In this document: positions 10,979 through 22,109 of the stretch, one piece after another
Layout of the letters: each line of letters starts with the position of its first letter
Numbering within the stretch: position 1 is the first letter of the stretch
Assembly (NCBI GenBank): GCA_029641185.1
Contig: JAPWGK010000002.1
Coordinates: forward strand, 1 to 64,000
Length of the DNA: 64,000 nt
Direction: 5' to 3'
Origin: Pseudofabraea citricarpa
Lineage: Eukaryota; Ascomycota; Leotiomycetes; Helotiales; Dermateaceae
The notes under the pieces: model-generated
What the model was told of the DNA's origin: nothing
The model's input: only the letters and a program-made list of their open reading frames with translations
The model's database searches: none
Translations under genes and position numbers: made by a program

Positions 10979-12931
10979 ATGTCGACCGCTGCAAAGAAAC
11001 CCCCGCCGCCGGTCAGCACCAGTACAGGGCGACGTCCATCTACAGATCCAAACATGGCTCATTCCCCCAGTCGAGGCCCCTCGCGATCCCCAACTCCGTC
11101 ATCAACCACCCCGAACGGCGTGGCTCGGACGCGATCAGTAAGAGGTGGGACACCTGTTTCTGCACGAGCAGCTGCTGCACAGAGACAGAGCACCAATCTC
11201 AGCACCTCGAGCATCGCTACAGATTTCGACGATGACGCTCGAGCCGAGACGGTTGCATTATTGGATGACCTCAAGGACAGACTTCGCAAGGCCGAATCAG
11301 CGAACGAGCAGTCTCAGAAACAGAACCAGGTCCTGCAATCAAGGTTGGACGAAGCTGTGCAGGAACAGGGCAAGCTCGAGGAGCGGCTACACGAGAGCGA
11401 GGAGCGCATCGAGTCGCTGGAGAATGAGAAGCGGGATGCATTCAGGCAGAAGCGTGAGATGGAGTCAATTTATGAGGCTGAGCGGAGCAGCATGACCAAG
11501 GAAAGAGATGAGATGAGCAATCGGGAAGAGGAGATGCAGACCATTATCCAGCGCTTGAAGGATAGCTTGAACCAGAGGAACAATATCGAGGAGGAACATC
11601 GGGTATCCAGAAATTGTGAGTTCTCCATTTCCCCCGAAAGACTTGCGCTGACTTCCATAGCAAACAACTCCTCTCCTAGTCTGGAAAATCAGTTTGCGCC
11701 TCCATCTGCACTGGTCCGAAGCGATTCCCGGAACAACTCGAAGCTTGTGCTACAGAAAGATAGGCTTATTGAATCCCTCCGTTTGGAGCTTGCAGAGGCA
11801 CAGATCAAGCTTGTGGAATCTGAGAATATGGGAGGTGGAAGATTACACGAAGTTGAGCGACTCCTGCTAGAAGCGCGTATGACGAATGCCAGATTGATGG
11901 AAGATAACGAGAGCTTTCAGCTTCTGCTCTCGGAGAAGACCTTGAATCTTGAAGATTTTGCTAAGGATCACTTTGGATTCCACAGCCGAGCTTCAAACGA
12001 AGATGCGCTGAGCGCACTCGAAGGAAGAACCCCAGCTTCCAGCCTTGCAGATGAGTTATCTGAAGCAGCCGAGGGCGAGGAGGGTGACAATACCCGACGT
12101 CTGGAAGCTGAATTGAAAGCAGCAAAGGACTCGAACAAAGCTTTAACACTTTACATCAACAAGATCATTGAGCGACTACTAGAGCATCAAGACTTCGAAG
12201 CTATTCTCGACCAATCCTCGGACTTCAAACCCAAACCAAGACCGGTTAGCGCCAACGTTGATAAGGACCTACCACCTCCGCCCAAAGAGCAAGCAAGCGG
12301 TGCATCAATCCTCCAACGAGCCAAGTCCGTTGCCATGGGAGGAGCACGGAGGCCAAGACCTCAATCGGTAATGCCAACAAGCTCCTCGACCCTCACCGAC
12401 CCGGACACGGCACCTAGCATTCCTTTCGGCCTGGGCCGCTCCTCAAGCTTCCGCACCGGTCGTCCCATGAGTGAACAATATACCGGCGGAGCTGCCTCCG
12501 TCGTCAACCAGATGTATCGCGGTCAACCACCCCAGAACTCGCCTCCCCTCCAAGGCCCTCAAACACCACGACACTCCCAATCTTTCTTCGCTCCTCCAGC
12601 TGTGGGTGGTAACCCCAACGCAGCTGCAAGAGTACCAAGTGCTGGTCAACCAGGTACAGCCGGCAACTTCCCGGGCATGAAGAGCGAGACCAGCAGCACG
12701 AGCGGCGATAGTGGAGTGACCACCCCACCAAGTAACAGCCCTCCACGTGCCGAGAAACAAACCACCTTCGCAGGCAACAAACCACGACCACTTCGACTTG
12801 TTCAGGACAATGCCGATGCCCGAAAGGTCAGTGACGAGGGGAATAAGAGAGCCAGCTGGATGGGCTGGGCTGCCGGTGCCTGGACGAAGAAAGACGACGC
12901 AACCACGGCCGGTGATGCTATACAAGAATAA
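10979..12931 (+). CDS. Coiled-coil, Ser/Pro-rich protein of unknown function
   Basis: The whole frame is open for 650 codons, but 11616-11660 looks like a 45-nt intron (GTGAGT...GCTGAC...CATAG). Its length is a multiple of three and it contains no stop, so the spliced product would be 635 aa. The first 75 residues are a disordered Ser/Pro/Arg-rich region. Residues about 85-212 and 245-305 are strong coiled coil (Glu/Lys/Gln heptads, e.g. RLDEAVQEQGKLEERLHESE). A short helix (TLYINKIIERLLEHQDFEAI) lies near residue 380. The remainder is Pro/Ser-rich with a conserved-looking tail (FAGNKPRPLRLVQD, WMGWAAGAW). Resembles fungal proteins labelled as M-protein-repeat or cytoskeleton-associated, without proven function. 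The start is favoured by the CA-rich leader ending in CCAACATG. Confidence 0.85.
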   Translation: MSTAAKKPPPPVSTSTGRRPSTDPNMAHSPSRGPSRSPTPSSTTPNGVARTRSVRGGTPVSARAAAAQRQSTNLSTSSIATDFDDDARAETVALLDDLKDRLRKAESANEQSQKQNQVLQSRLDEAVQEQGKLEERLHESEERIESLENEKRDAFRQKREMESIYEAERSSMTKERDEMSNREEEMQTIIQRLKDSLNQRNNIEEEHRVSRNCEFSISPERLALTSIANNSSPSLENQFAPPSALVRSDSRNNSKLVLQKDRLIESLRLELAEAQIKLVESENMGGGRLHEVERLLLEARMTNARLMEDNESFQLLLSEKTLNLEDFAKDHFGFHSRASNEDALSALEGRTPASSLADELSEAAEGEEGDNTRRLEAELKAAKDSNKALTLYINKIIERLLEHQDFEAILDQSSDFKPKPRPVSANVDKDLPPPPKEQASGASILQRAKSVAMGGARRPRPQSVMPTSSSTLTDPDTAPSIPFGLGRSSSFRTGRPMSEQYTGGAASVVNQMYRGQPPQNSPPLQGPQTPRHSQSFFAPPAVGGNPNAAARVPSAGQPGTAGNFPGMKSETSSTSGDSGVTTPPSNSPPRAEKQTTFAGNKPRPLRLVQDNADARKVSDEGNKRASWMGWAAGAWTKKDDATTAGDAIQE

Positions 12932-14026
12932 TGAAATGACTGAACTTTCCGTCTTATGAATTGATTATAACGAGGAAGAAAGAACAGTGGGACGGAAAGG
13001 AAACATGGCATGGCACACAGCGATTCATTCCTCGGATTACCCCTTTGATCTTATACACCTATCTATATTTAATGTTTGTGTACTTTTTTTTGGACTTTTC
13101 TATCTCTCTTGTTTTGTTTTTGTTTCTGTTTCACTGGTGCTGGTTGATTGATTGATGCTGGATACCCCATACCCCCATTTTTCCTTGGTCAGACCTCGGC
13201 TCCTGGCTTGGGTTTTCGGCTTTTGCTTTTACAGATCTCTATACCATGCAATGCTATTGCTGTACATAGATAGAACAAGGAATGAAGAATGTTTGGAATA
13301 CTGGCTGTCTTGTCTGTTCTTGATGAACGTCCTTTGCTATATGGATGATCTTTGCATTACTCCATTCTGTCTGCTTTCGTACTCTGTGGCTTTGGATTAT
13401 ATATACGAAGTTAGAAGTAGGGCACGCAACGCAAGCAGACTATGGGAGATGTCTTTTGAATTCTGGTTTTGCGAATATGAAAGAGGACACATTTCCTGTG
13501 ACCTTGGCCTCACATCCTGCACATTGCAATCATTCTGGTGCTTGCGATAGTACATATAAGCATTGCATTCATGCATCAATGATATCTGTTGGCGAGTCAA
13601 GGTGGTGAGTGAATCGATGATTTCGTATTGTAAAGGACAAAGCCAGTTTGCTTGTAGTCAACATAACGTTTCATTATTAAGCGATGACCTGTCTCTTTTG
13701 TTTTTCTTCTCTTTCAACTCCCCCTTTTCATTCTCCTCATCTTGCTCTCAACTCCTTTTCTCCCTTTGAGCTGCACAGGTGTCACGATCTAGAAGCTAAA
13801 GCTTTCCGTACCAATCTCATTCAACCTGAGCTTTCTAAAAATCGTAAGTTTACCGCCAGCTTTGCCTTTACCCTTGCTCCTTGGGACTTCGAGGCTACTC
13901 GCTTAATGCAGGTCACGCTAACGCCTCGATTCAGCACAGCTACTCTCCAATCTACGACCTCTTCACGCTCTACCCACAACCTCTCTACCCTTTACACCTC
14001 GTCCACATTCAAAACCTCTTTCAAAC
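12932..14026. other. 3' region of the coiled-coil gene and pyrimidine-rich stretch
   Basis: T-rich sequence, presumably the 3' untranslated region, then a CT-rich stretch (13,690-13,790) typical of fungal promoters lying ahead of the decayed helicase gene. Frames crossing here have no recognisable protein features. Confidence 0.4.
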
Positions 14027-17000
14027 ATGCTAACTAAATTCACCCAAGGTATTTTGATCGTTTATATTATCACTCCCCTCCATGCATCTTCTCTCGCGTC
14101 CTCAGTATCGAGTTGCGGCGCTGCATCCAGATCATCGAGCGTGGCTCTGCCTCAAGATAGAGTTGCAGCACCGCATAAGGAACATACAGTACACCACTGC
14201 TTCAAGACTGAGCTCCATCCAAGTACCCTACTTATTCATTCCTCATCATTGCCCGACTGGGATTCATCATTGGCATTGCTTTATTCAATGCACAATCACC
14301 AGTTCACAAGTCCTATCTACCCACTATCTGGACGGCTCGTGTCGGTTAGCTTACCTATATCAAGGCACATTATCACAAGCCAAAACCGTTTCTCCTTCAA
14401 CACATTTGACATTCCTTTTCTGTCCTACAAAGTACTAACATAGTTAGCAGTGATCAGCACTCACTCACCATAGCTCGAGAAGAATCTCGCGAACATGATC
14501 CACCTGACACAGGTTTCACTACAATCCATAGCACGCACTCTCCCGGCCACAGTGCTAATATCACTGTTGCACAAGTCTTTCTAGCTCTGACTGCTACTTC
14601 TGCATCTGTGAGGTCTCTTCTACTTGTCTGATATTGTGATATTGCTGAACTAATTTTCTTTTTCTAGGTGATACCCTCTACCACAACTTCAAGCCTCAAG
14701 CTCCAAGCTCGTACTGGATTCGATCTCGACTCCAAGTGCCCTGAGAATCCCCTTGTTGTTCACGACGGTAGCCTTGAAGCCGCTGAAGCCCCCAAGTCTG
14801 ATGAGCACGCCTCCAAAATCCACGATGACAGCTTTGAAGCCGCTGAAGTTACAACACTGATGATCGCTCTACATCCAACTATGGGGCAGGAAGATCCAAA
14901 GCCTGTCTCCTGGGGTCGATTCAATCCCAAGGTTGGACTGCCGTCAAGGGGCGGAACACGGTACATGATTTGCCACTCTAGAAGACGGCGTGGAACTCTA
15001 GAGTCTGCTTAATCAGAATGTCGCTGCTTGTGAAGCCAATTTTGTGCAGGAGTCGAAGACCGATATCCAGCGAAACTCTGCCATGCTCCAGAACTTCAAG
15101 CCGGCATCCTTCGCACCTCGTTCCGCTGTCACAGTTGATGGACTTGTCTTGAATGTCGAACAGGTCAATGCGAACTTCAATCTCGCAAAAGACATTGTGA
15201 AAACCGTCGCTTAACGCCCTGTGCCCGTTGTTGCCTATCGATGCACAATGCTCCTTGACGGTGTTCTCCTCACCAAGCCCAATGGCCCATAGTATCAGGG
15301 TCCTGGCTTTGATACGGTGCTATCATCCAAGCTGGTACTGAATGATCTGAATCCCGAGTTGAGATATCACATGAGAATCAAGGCCTTTGTACTCCTGCAA
15401 GCATATGACAAGAAGCCAGTTGCAGTTGAAGATACCAATGAGGCCGCATCCAACTGGGATCCCCACCCTCTTATAATGATCTCAATTTACGAAGCTTCGC
15501 TATGACGGTTCGCAATGAGAAGGTGGCCGTCAATCCCATCTATACTCGATGGATGCATGGCTCTCCAATCGCTCATGTTCTGAACTTGGCATCACTAGTC
15601 GATATTTGAGCATCGGATTTCTACCGCTAGTCAAGATGCTTGATATGCCCTTTGCGGCAAAGAGGAGTATTTGATGCCTATTGTCTATGGTGTCTACGGT
15701 GCTGCTTATGAAGAAGAATGGAAAGCTGCAGAAGCTCAGAGAACCGGCGACATGTCCTTGAAAGTCAAGTGCATTGAGATGCCTTGCACCTTATTGTCTG
15801 AAGATCATGTTGGTGGTTGCAAAGAACCTCGCATGTTTGTCGCAGTGTTACCGCTGAAGGAGGGTGCTCCCAGAATTTCCACCGGAGATAGCTTTCAAGC
15901 CAACCTTCACGGGCTCGCGGTTCCTGGTCTTCCAGATGTTACAAATCCGGCCAATGACTTGTCTTTGTTTGAAGCATCAGACTACCTACAAGTACAGCCT
16001 TTGGATGCCGCTCTCTTTCACCCAGTCGCTGAGGAATATATATCCGATGAGCAGGTCACTGATTCAATTTCACTCCCACAAGTGTCACCCAATGCTCAGC
16101 CGTTAGAGTCATCTCCGGTTCAAGCAGCGAGCATTGAGCTTCCACCTAGTCCAGTCGATCTCTCAAATATTCATGCGAGCGATGACTTACTGCCATAACA
16201 GGCCGAAATCGGAGAAGATCTATTTGATATCCCTGATGAAGCTGTGGTTGAGATTGAAGAGACTGTTGAAGAACTGTCACTCGATCAGGCCATTGACACT
16301 CCCTTTGAGATACGATGTGTCACCCATGGAAATGATACAAACCCGAATCATAGTTGGGGATTTGATATCGTTAACCACATTGAAGGAGTTCCACGGGGAT
16401 ATGGCGTTGCAATTCTCTCGGTTCTTAGTCGTCATCTGGATCCACGATGGCCGGAACCCGAAGACTCCAAGAAGCCCTGGGTAATGACAAAAGTCCCAGC
16501 TCTGACCTGGAAAGCGTTCAACGTAGAAAATCTCAAAGAATTTCTTGAAAATGCTAAGAAGATCGACGTTGCCATCGAATCATCCCACTCATCCCACTCA
16601 TCCCAACAAGAGCGGGACACAGTCAACGGCCTTTCAGCATTATTCCATCTCTCTAAAAACGAGCCTCTGAGCACTGTTCAGCAACACATCGCCCAATACA
16701 TTATCACCATGAACCCCCGAAACATATCATACATTGATCTCGTATCTGAGCTCATGGCACCCGATGTACCAGGTTTTCCTGTCAACGATGGTCTTGGTAT
16801 CAACCAGTGCAAGGCTTGTAAATCACTCCAAAATACACCCAATGGAATTTTGAAATACCATTTTGATATTTCAGGGTGTGTTTGGATGTGGAAAGACCTT
16901 CACTTTTAGGAGATAATCGCATAGGTCATCCATCAACCACCCACTAGGCAACAGTCTTGGTTATTAACTCCACAAACCTTTCCGTCGATGATTATGTTAA

Positions 17001-18542
17001 CTGACAAATTGCCATGAACAACTCTCACGGACTTGGAAATAAGAAGGTCCTTCATCTTACTAAGTATGCTTGTCAAATCTTTCGACAAGAAAGGCTTCAT
17101 CAAATTTGATTGTGATGCTGAGCAAATGAGTCTATTGAACCAGTTCACTATTGGGTTGAGATTTGCACACCGAGGTGCAGCAATGTTAGCATTCCCTCTC
17201 TGGTCACATGCTTTCGCTGCAAGTTGGAGAAGGCTAACCCGCTGGTTATCAAGATCAATCATTTGATGCAAGGCGAGGAGAAGGAGTACCTTTCAGCTGT
17301 CAAGGATCTCATGGTGGATATTCTCACCAACTACATTGATGTTGTGGTTACCACACCTGGTCTTGTTATTCGTTACGGATGAGGCCTTTCAGTACACTAA
17401 GCCTATCACAATGGCCATCATTGCCAGATACCAAACAGCAAAGGGTTTTATCATGGCCGGTAATCCCGAACAATTTGGTCCTACCGTTATGACATTCGGT
17501 GGAAAAGATGAACTTGTGAACTTTTTCGCGAGACAGTTTACTATATTTAGTGTTGGTCGTTTGGTACGCGTTGGCCACCCTCTATCAAGAATCACAGAGC
17601 AACATAGAAAGAAAGGCGGTCTAAATTAGCTCCCAACAGTTCCCTTCCGATCTATTCTACAATGGCCAAGTCAAGTGTGTTCCAGAACTTGCTGTACTTT
17701 CTCCAAATGCTTGCAAGTTCCGAGGATGGCTCTCGCGCAAATGTATATCTCGCCTTCAGGAGAATTGAATTGTTGTTTGTTTGAGAAATAGCCAGAAAGA
17801 GAAAGCTGTCACGATTTCTTATTTCAATAGGAACCATGAGGCTTACGTCTTAGACCTCATCAAGGGGCCCACAAAGGAATTCCTCTCAAGCACGATCATG
17901 ATTGAGACCATGTATGCTGTCTCCTTTCAGCGATACCAACAGATTATGAAAGAGCTCAAGAAACCCCTGGTCTCTGCCGTACTTGTTGGAACATCTCAGT
18001 CTCAGGAGGCAGATATATGTCTTCTAGATTTTGTAAGATCCAGAGCACCTGGCTTTACTGATGAGGCCCATCGGCTTAACGTTGCATTGACTAGATCGGG
18101 GTTTGACCAGGTTATTGTGACCAGCACAAATGGGATGACAGTTAATCACAAGGACTCTTATGTCACTTCTCAATATCGCTACCTCGGCAAGCTTTATAAG
18201 TTAGCAGACAAGGATGGATATTTGGTCACCGGTTCTTTCAAGCTTGTTGGCATAGAGTGCACCAAGTGTGGTCGGAAGGGCCATACCTCATATGTTTGTC
18301 GCCATAAGCACACTCATAAGGTCACCCGTCCTGCAAATATTCCTAGTAGGGATATGCTCGCGCAGCTCTTGACGAGGTCGAGGAATATCTCGAGGGCTGG
18401 ACACAAGATAACCTTTCTGTTACCGATGATCCTGCATCTGCTGAAGTTCCTCCATGGGACTCTTCTGCAGCTACTGCTTCTTCCCACGCATCTGGTGGCG
18501 ACCAAAAAGAAACGGCAAATAGCCAATGATGAACTCCCCTAG
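14027..18542 (+). pseudogene. Decayed SF1 (Upf1-type) helicase gene with CCHC zinc knuckle
   Basis: Long coding-like pieces succeed one another but are broken. In one frame (15,008-16,909) there are in-frame stops TAA at 15,212, TAG at 15,290 and TAA at 16,196, plus a stretch near 15,500-15,660 where the sense frame shifts and hits further stops. A Walker A motif (GVFGCGKT, 16,875-16,898) is in a different frame from the preceding sequence, so an indel or unseen intron lies before it. Downstream are Walker B-like DEAFQ (17,378-17,392), a conserved piece around GNPEQFGPTVMTF (17,460-17,500), and the SF1 C-terminal signature DEAHRLNVALTRS (18,060-18,097) in a clean 253-codon frame. A CX2CX4HX4C knuckle follows at 18,258-18,299. 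A GT-AG intron is likely at 14,613-14,667. The stops are consistent with C-to-T changes (CAA/CAG to TAA/TAG). The 5' end is uncertain. Confidence 0.75.
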
Positions 18543-20115
18543 CAGCATGTTTGGATTACATGATTCTTTCCTTTGGCCATCTAGCATGATTTTCTCTCTG
18601 GGCTTTTCGCACGAGCTTTTCTCTGCGCTTCTCGAATAAAACGTTTTTACCCTCATTTAAAAAATCATATCCACCCCGTTGAGGAATTTCAAGGGCCATT
18701 CCATTACATTGACAAAAGAAAAAGAAAACCCGAAAAAGAAAAACGTCTCTATTCTACTGCTTGTACGAATAGACATAGATCCACTCGAATTGCGTACCTA
18801 TTTTTATGCTCGTTCATGTGAACAGTGAAAAGCTGAATGATTAACTTTGATCGGCAGGTTATCAAATTGTTATGATAAACTGGTTTTTATATTTCTCTCC
18901 TGGAACTCGAAATTGAAAGAAATACAAAAAATACAGCATTATTATTAAATTTCTTCCAATTCACATGAGTACACAATACTCGAGTTCGAGTTCGACTTCG
19001 ATTGTTTTAGCCAAGTCAACAACTATTAAGAGTAAAACTACCATAACGTCTCTGACTTTGAAGTTTTTGACCTACAAAGCGTTGGGTAGAAACCTCTACC
19101 TTCATCTTGTTGATCATTGGACGCTTCTGATACTTGTGTGCCTATTAATCGTGGGCGAATAGATTCAAGAAGCAGAAGCAAAGCATACACAAAGTTGAGT
19201 GAAATGTTTGTATTTGTTCACCAGCAACTACTCATGGTCAGCAAAGATTGGTCCCTATCACAAAGAACTATCCTGTTTAGACTCGTGCCTTGAACTTGAC
19301 ACCTTCCTTTAAGATTGAAAGCATACGAGTGGCAGAGCTGTCAAATACAAGGGTCGGCACTATGTCAGAACCAAGTTTTTGTTGCCTGTCATCTCTAAGG
19401 TCTCCTCGCATTCGAGACGCACGAAACATTGATAGCATAAGCCAAGATCATTCATACCTATCTACGGTTGAAAGCGCCTGGAGGATCAAAATATACACGA
19501 AGTTTTGAGGGGAGGAGGCAGGCTAAAGTCACAATCTTCGCAGAAAAGCAGCCGTAGAGGCCGTGCTTTCTAGCCTACGAGTACAGTTTTCGGCTCCGCA
19601 GCAGGAGACAGGTCGTCGACGGCGTTGACAATGCTACGCAACGATGTACTGCGATTCGAGGCCGATATTAGCCAGGTAGTACAAGAACAGTCTGGTTACG
19701 ACAATAAGCAAGCCTACCAAGAAGCAATGAATCTGCATACTTTGATTCCTGGGCTTTGTGCGTAATGATTTTTGGGGGCTCAATGATTCTAGGGAGCTAT
19801 ACAACGCAATGAATGCGGTTCACGGACATACACATCGTGAAAGAATAGGAGAACAGATAGAGTTGTAAGAATCGGGTGAAGATATAAATGCGGCAATTGC
19901 ACGAGACGCCAAGAAAGCCAATTCACGAACAGGCGAGCTGCGACGCGCCAAAAAAATCTCCGAAGACACGCCAGCCCGAACGGAACAACGACTCCAAGAT
20001 CTCTTCGAAAATTGCTGCGGGGCTTCAAGAATGGGGGGCAGGAAATATAAAGTTCTTTGCACGATGCGGTCGGAGGGAGATGTTTGACGCGCTTCAATTG
20101 CACGAGACGGTCGAC
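18543..20115. other. Intergenic region
   Basis: No gene recognised. It is AT-rich near 18,640-18,960. Frames upstream of 20,116 are continuous with the nucleoside hydrolase frame back to 19,888, but that extension is charged and low in complexity and is probably untranslated leader. Confidence 0.45.
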
Positions 20116-21260
20116 ATGCTGTACAATTTCACGGATGGATTCGCGTCGCCGCGTCGCCTTCTGACTCTGGGACTTGCAGCTCTCTCCTTGAGTAGCAGCC
20201 TTGTCGAGGCGAGGAATCAGACTACGAATCTGATCATCGACACTGACATCTTCAGTGATGTTGAGTAAGTTTTCTGTGTAACTGAGAAGGTGGGAAAGCT
20301 AACATGTGCAAGTGATGCCGGTGCCTTGCTGCTTGCCGGCACGCTGCAGAATGTCAATCTCCTCGGGGTCAATGTCAACTATCCTTCCTCCTACTCAGCA
20401 CTCGCCGCGTCTGCTATCCTCTCGCATTACGGGCACGCCCACGTACCCGTCGGCATCGTGCGGCCCATCACCGATGAGTCGTTCTTTGACACCTGGGCAT
20501 ATAAGTTGGGGGAGTATGCGAGCAAGGTAGCATACCACTGGTCGAGCAATGCTACGTTGCCTTGGGGAAATGCCAGTGCAGCGTGGGAGCCCGTCGAGCT
20601 TTACCGCAAGATCCTCTCCGATCAGAGAAATGGGAGTGTGACAATTGCATCAGTTGGCTTCTTCGAGAATGTAAGTTAATCAGACATGCGGCAATGTTCA
20701 CAGGCTGACTCTGAATCCGACAGCTTTCTGGACTTCTCAATTCCACTGCCGATCAATACTCTCCTCTCTCCGGGCCTGAGCTCATCGCAGCGAAAGTCTC
20801 CGAACTTGTAATCATGGGTGGACAATATCCGTCAGGTCGAGAATACAACTTCTTCGGAGACAATCCAGCGTATACGGCACATGTGGTGAACAACTGGGAA
20901 GGGCGAATCACGTTCTCGGGTGGTGAGTTGGGTGGCTATGTCATGTCAGGCGCGCCTTTGACTGTTGAGGGACCTGAAAATGATCCCGTCAAGGCTGGCT
21001 ACCAATGGTATATTGGGTACAACAACTCGCGAGAGTCATGGGATCCACTTACCGTGCTTTATGCTTGTCAAGGACTGGGAGATCTATTCGAGTATGCCAA
21101 CACTTTTGGTTATAATCATGTCTTTGCCAACGGATCGAATACTTGGGTGTTTGATGAAGCAGAGACAAATCAGAGATGGTTGAAGTTGAAGGTCGATAAT
21201 GCTACAGCGGGACAAACTCTAGATGGCTATTTTCTTGATGGCGCTAGAGCTTATGCTTGA
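20116..21260 (+). CDS. Secreted inosine-uridine nucleoside hydrolase-like protein
   Basis: Three exons: 20116-20264, 20313-20670 and 20724-21260, giving 347 aa; introns of 48 and 53 nt with GT-AG ends. Residues 1-32 look like a signal peptide (Arg-Arg, then a hydrophobic run ending SLVEA). The family's calcium/ribose-binding N-terminal motif DTDIFSDVDD is at residues 42-51. The first intron interrupts this motif. Further family features are the IASVGF core strand and the MGGQYPSGREYNFFGD segment. The enzyme class hydrolyses the N-glycosidic bond of nucleosides to base and ribose. Secretion and several N-glycosylation sequons suggest extracellular nucleoside salvage or acting on host material. 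An upstream in-frame ATG at 20,080 (or 19,888) would bury the signal peptide, so 20,116 is preferred. Confidence 0.88.
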
Positions 21261-22109
21261 ACACTGCGCCGACTAGCAAAAATATAATTAAGTCGCACAT
21301 GTAGAGTTGTGTATAGCTAAATTATAAATGGGATTTGGTTTCAACATATCGCTCGTCATGATGACTTCTAGATGCCGAATCCCGAATGTCAAGAGCCTTC
21401 GTTGTATTGTGCCCAAGAATCGGAGTTGGAGACCAAGAAATTTGGTTGGAAGTATCCGCTGATAGACGGAGAGGCAGCAAGTGCCGTTGTTGACGTTAAG
21501 CGACCAACCTTCTCCATTGCCGACACAATGGTATTAGGAGACTATTCCTTTTGAGTTTACTATTGATCTAGTTGAAGATATATTAGTATTATTATTATAA
21601 TTCTGCAAGCGGATTCTTACAGTGAAATCCAATGACCAAGGTTTGATGGTCAGATACAATTCTCGATTATCCTATCAGGCGTGCTCTTGAAATTTTCAGA
21701 CAAAAAGAATAATATCTTGGCAGTTATGTGTGAACAATCATCAATCTCTGTGTTCATTCTTTGTGCGTTTTTAATTGTTCGCTATATGAATATTCCAACA
21801 AGATCAGCTTTCATTTACCTAATGCTCGCTTAAAACAAACTTCAGATAACTTACAGTCAACCGTGGAAGAAGAGGCAGGCAGGTATGGCGTTCTCTGACC
21901 ACTTAGCATCCTCGAGCACTCTTTCTTCCACCTGTTCTTGATAGCTTCTTTATTATTGTGGGTTCACAATCACTTTGTTGTTTATGACCCAAATTGACAA
22001 AACGGGATTTTGAAAGGTGACCGGTTCTGCCAAAGGAATGGAGGAGTATTTGTAAAAACTTTCGAAGGATATCTGATGAGCATTAGGAAGTAAGTTTCTT
22101 GTCCGAAAG
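21261..22109. other. Intergenic region
   Basis: No gene recognised. One 60-codon frame at 21,372-21,554 has no recognisable features. Confidence 0.5.

Noticed and set aside
12443..12925. 160-codon minus-strand frame
   Set aside because: It is antisense to the Pro/Ser-rich end of the coiled-coil gene and has no recognisable features.
13152..13768. Overlapping frames downstream of the coiled-coil gene
   Set aside because: T-rich 3' sequence; no domain, no splice structure.
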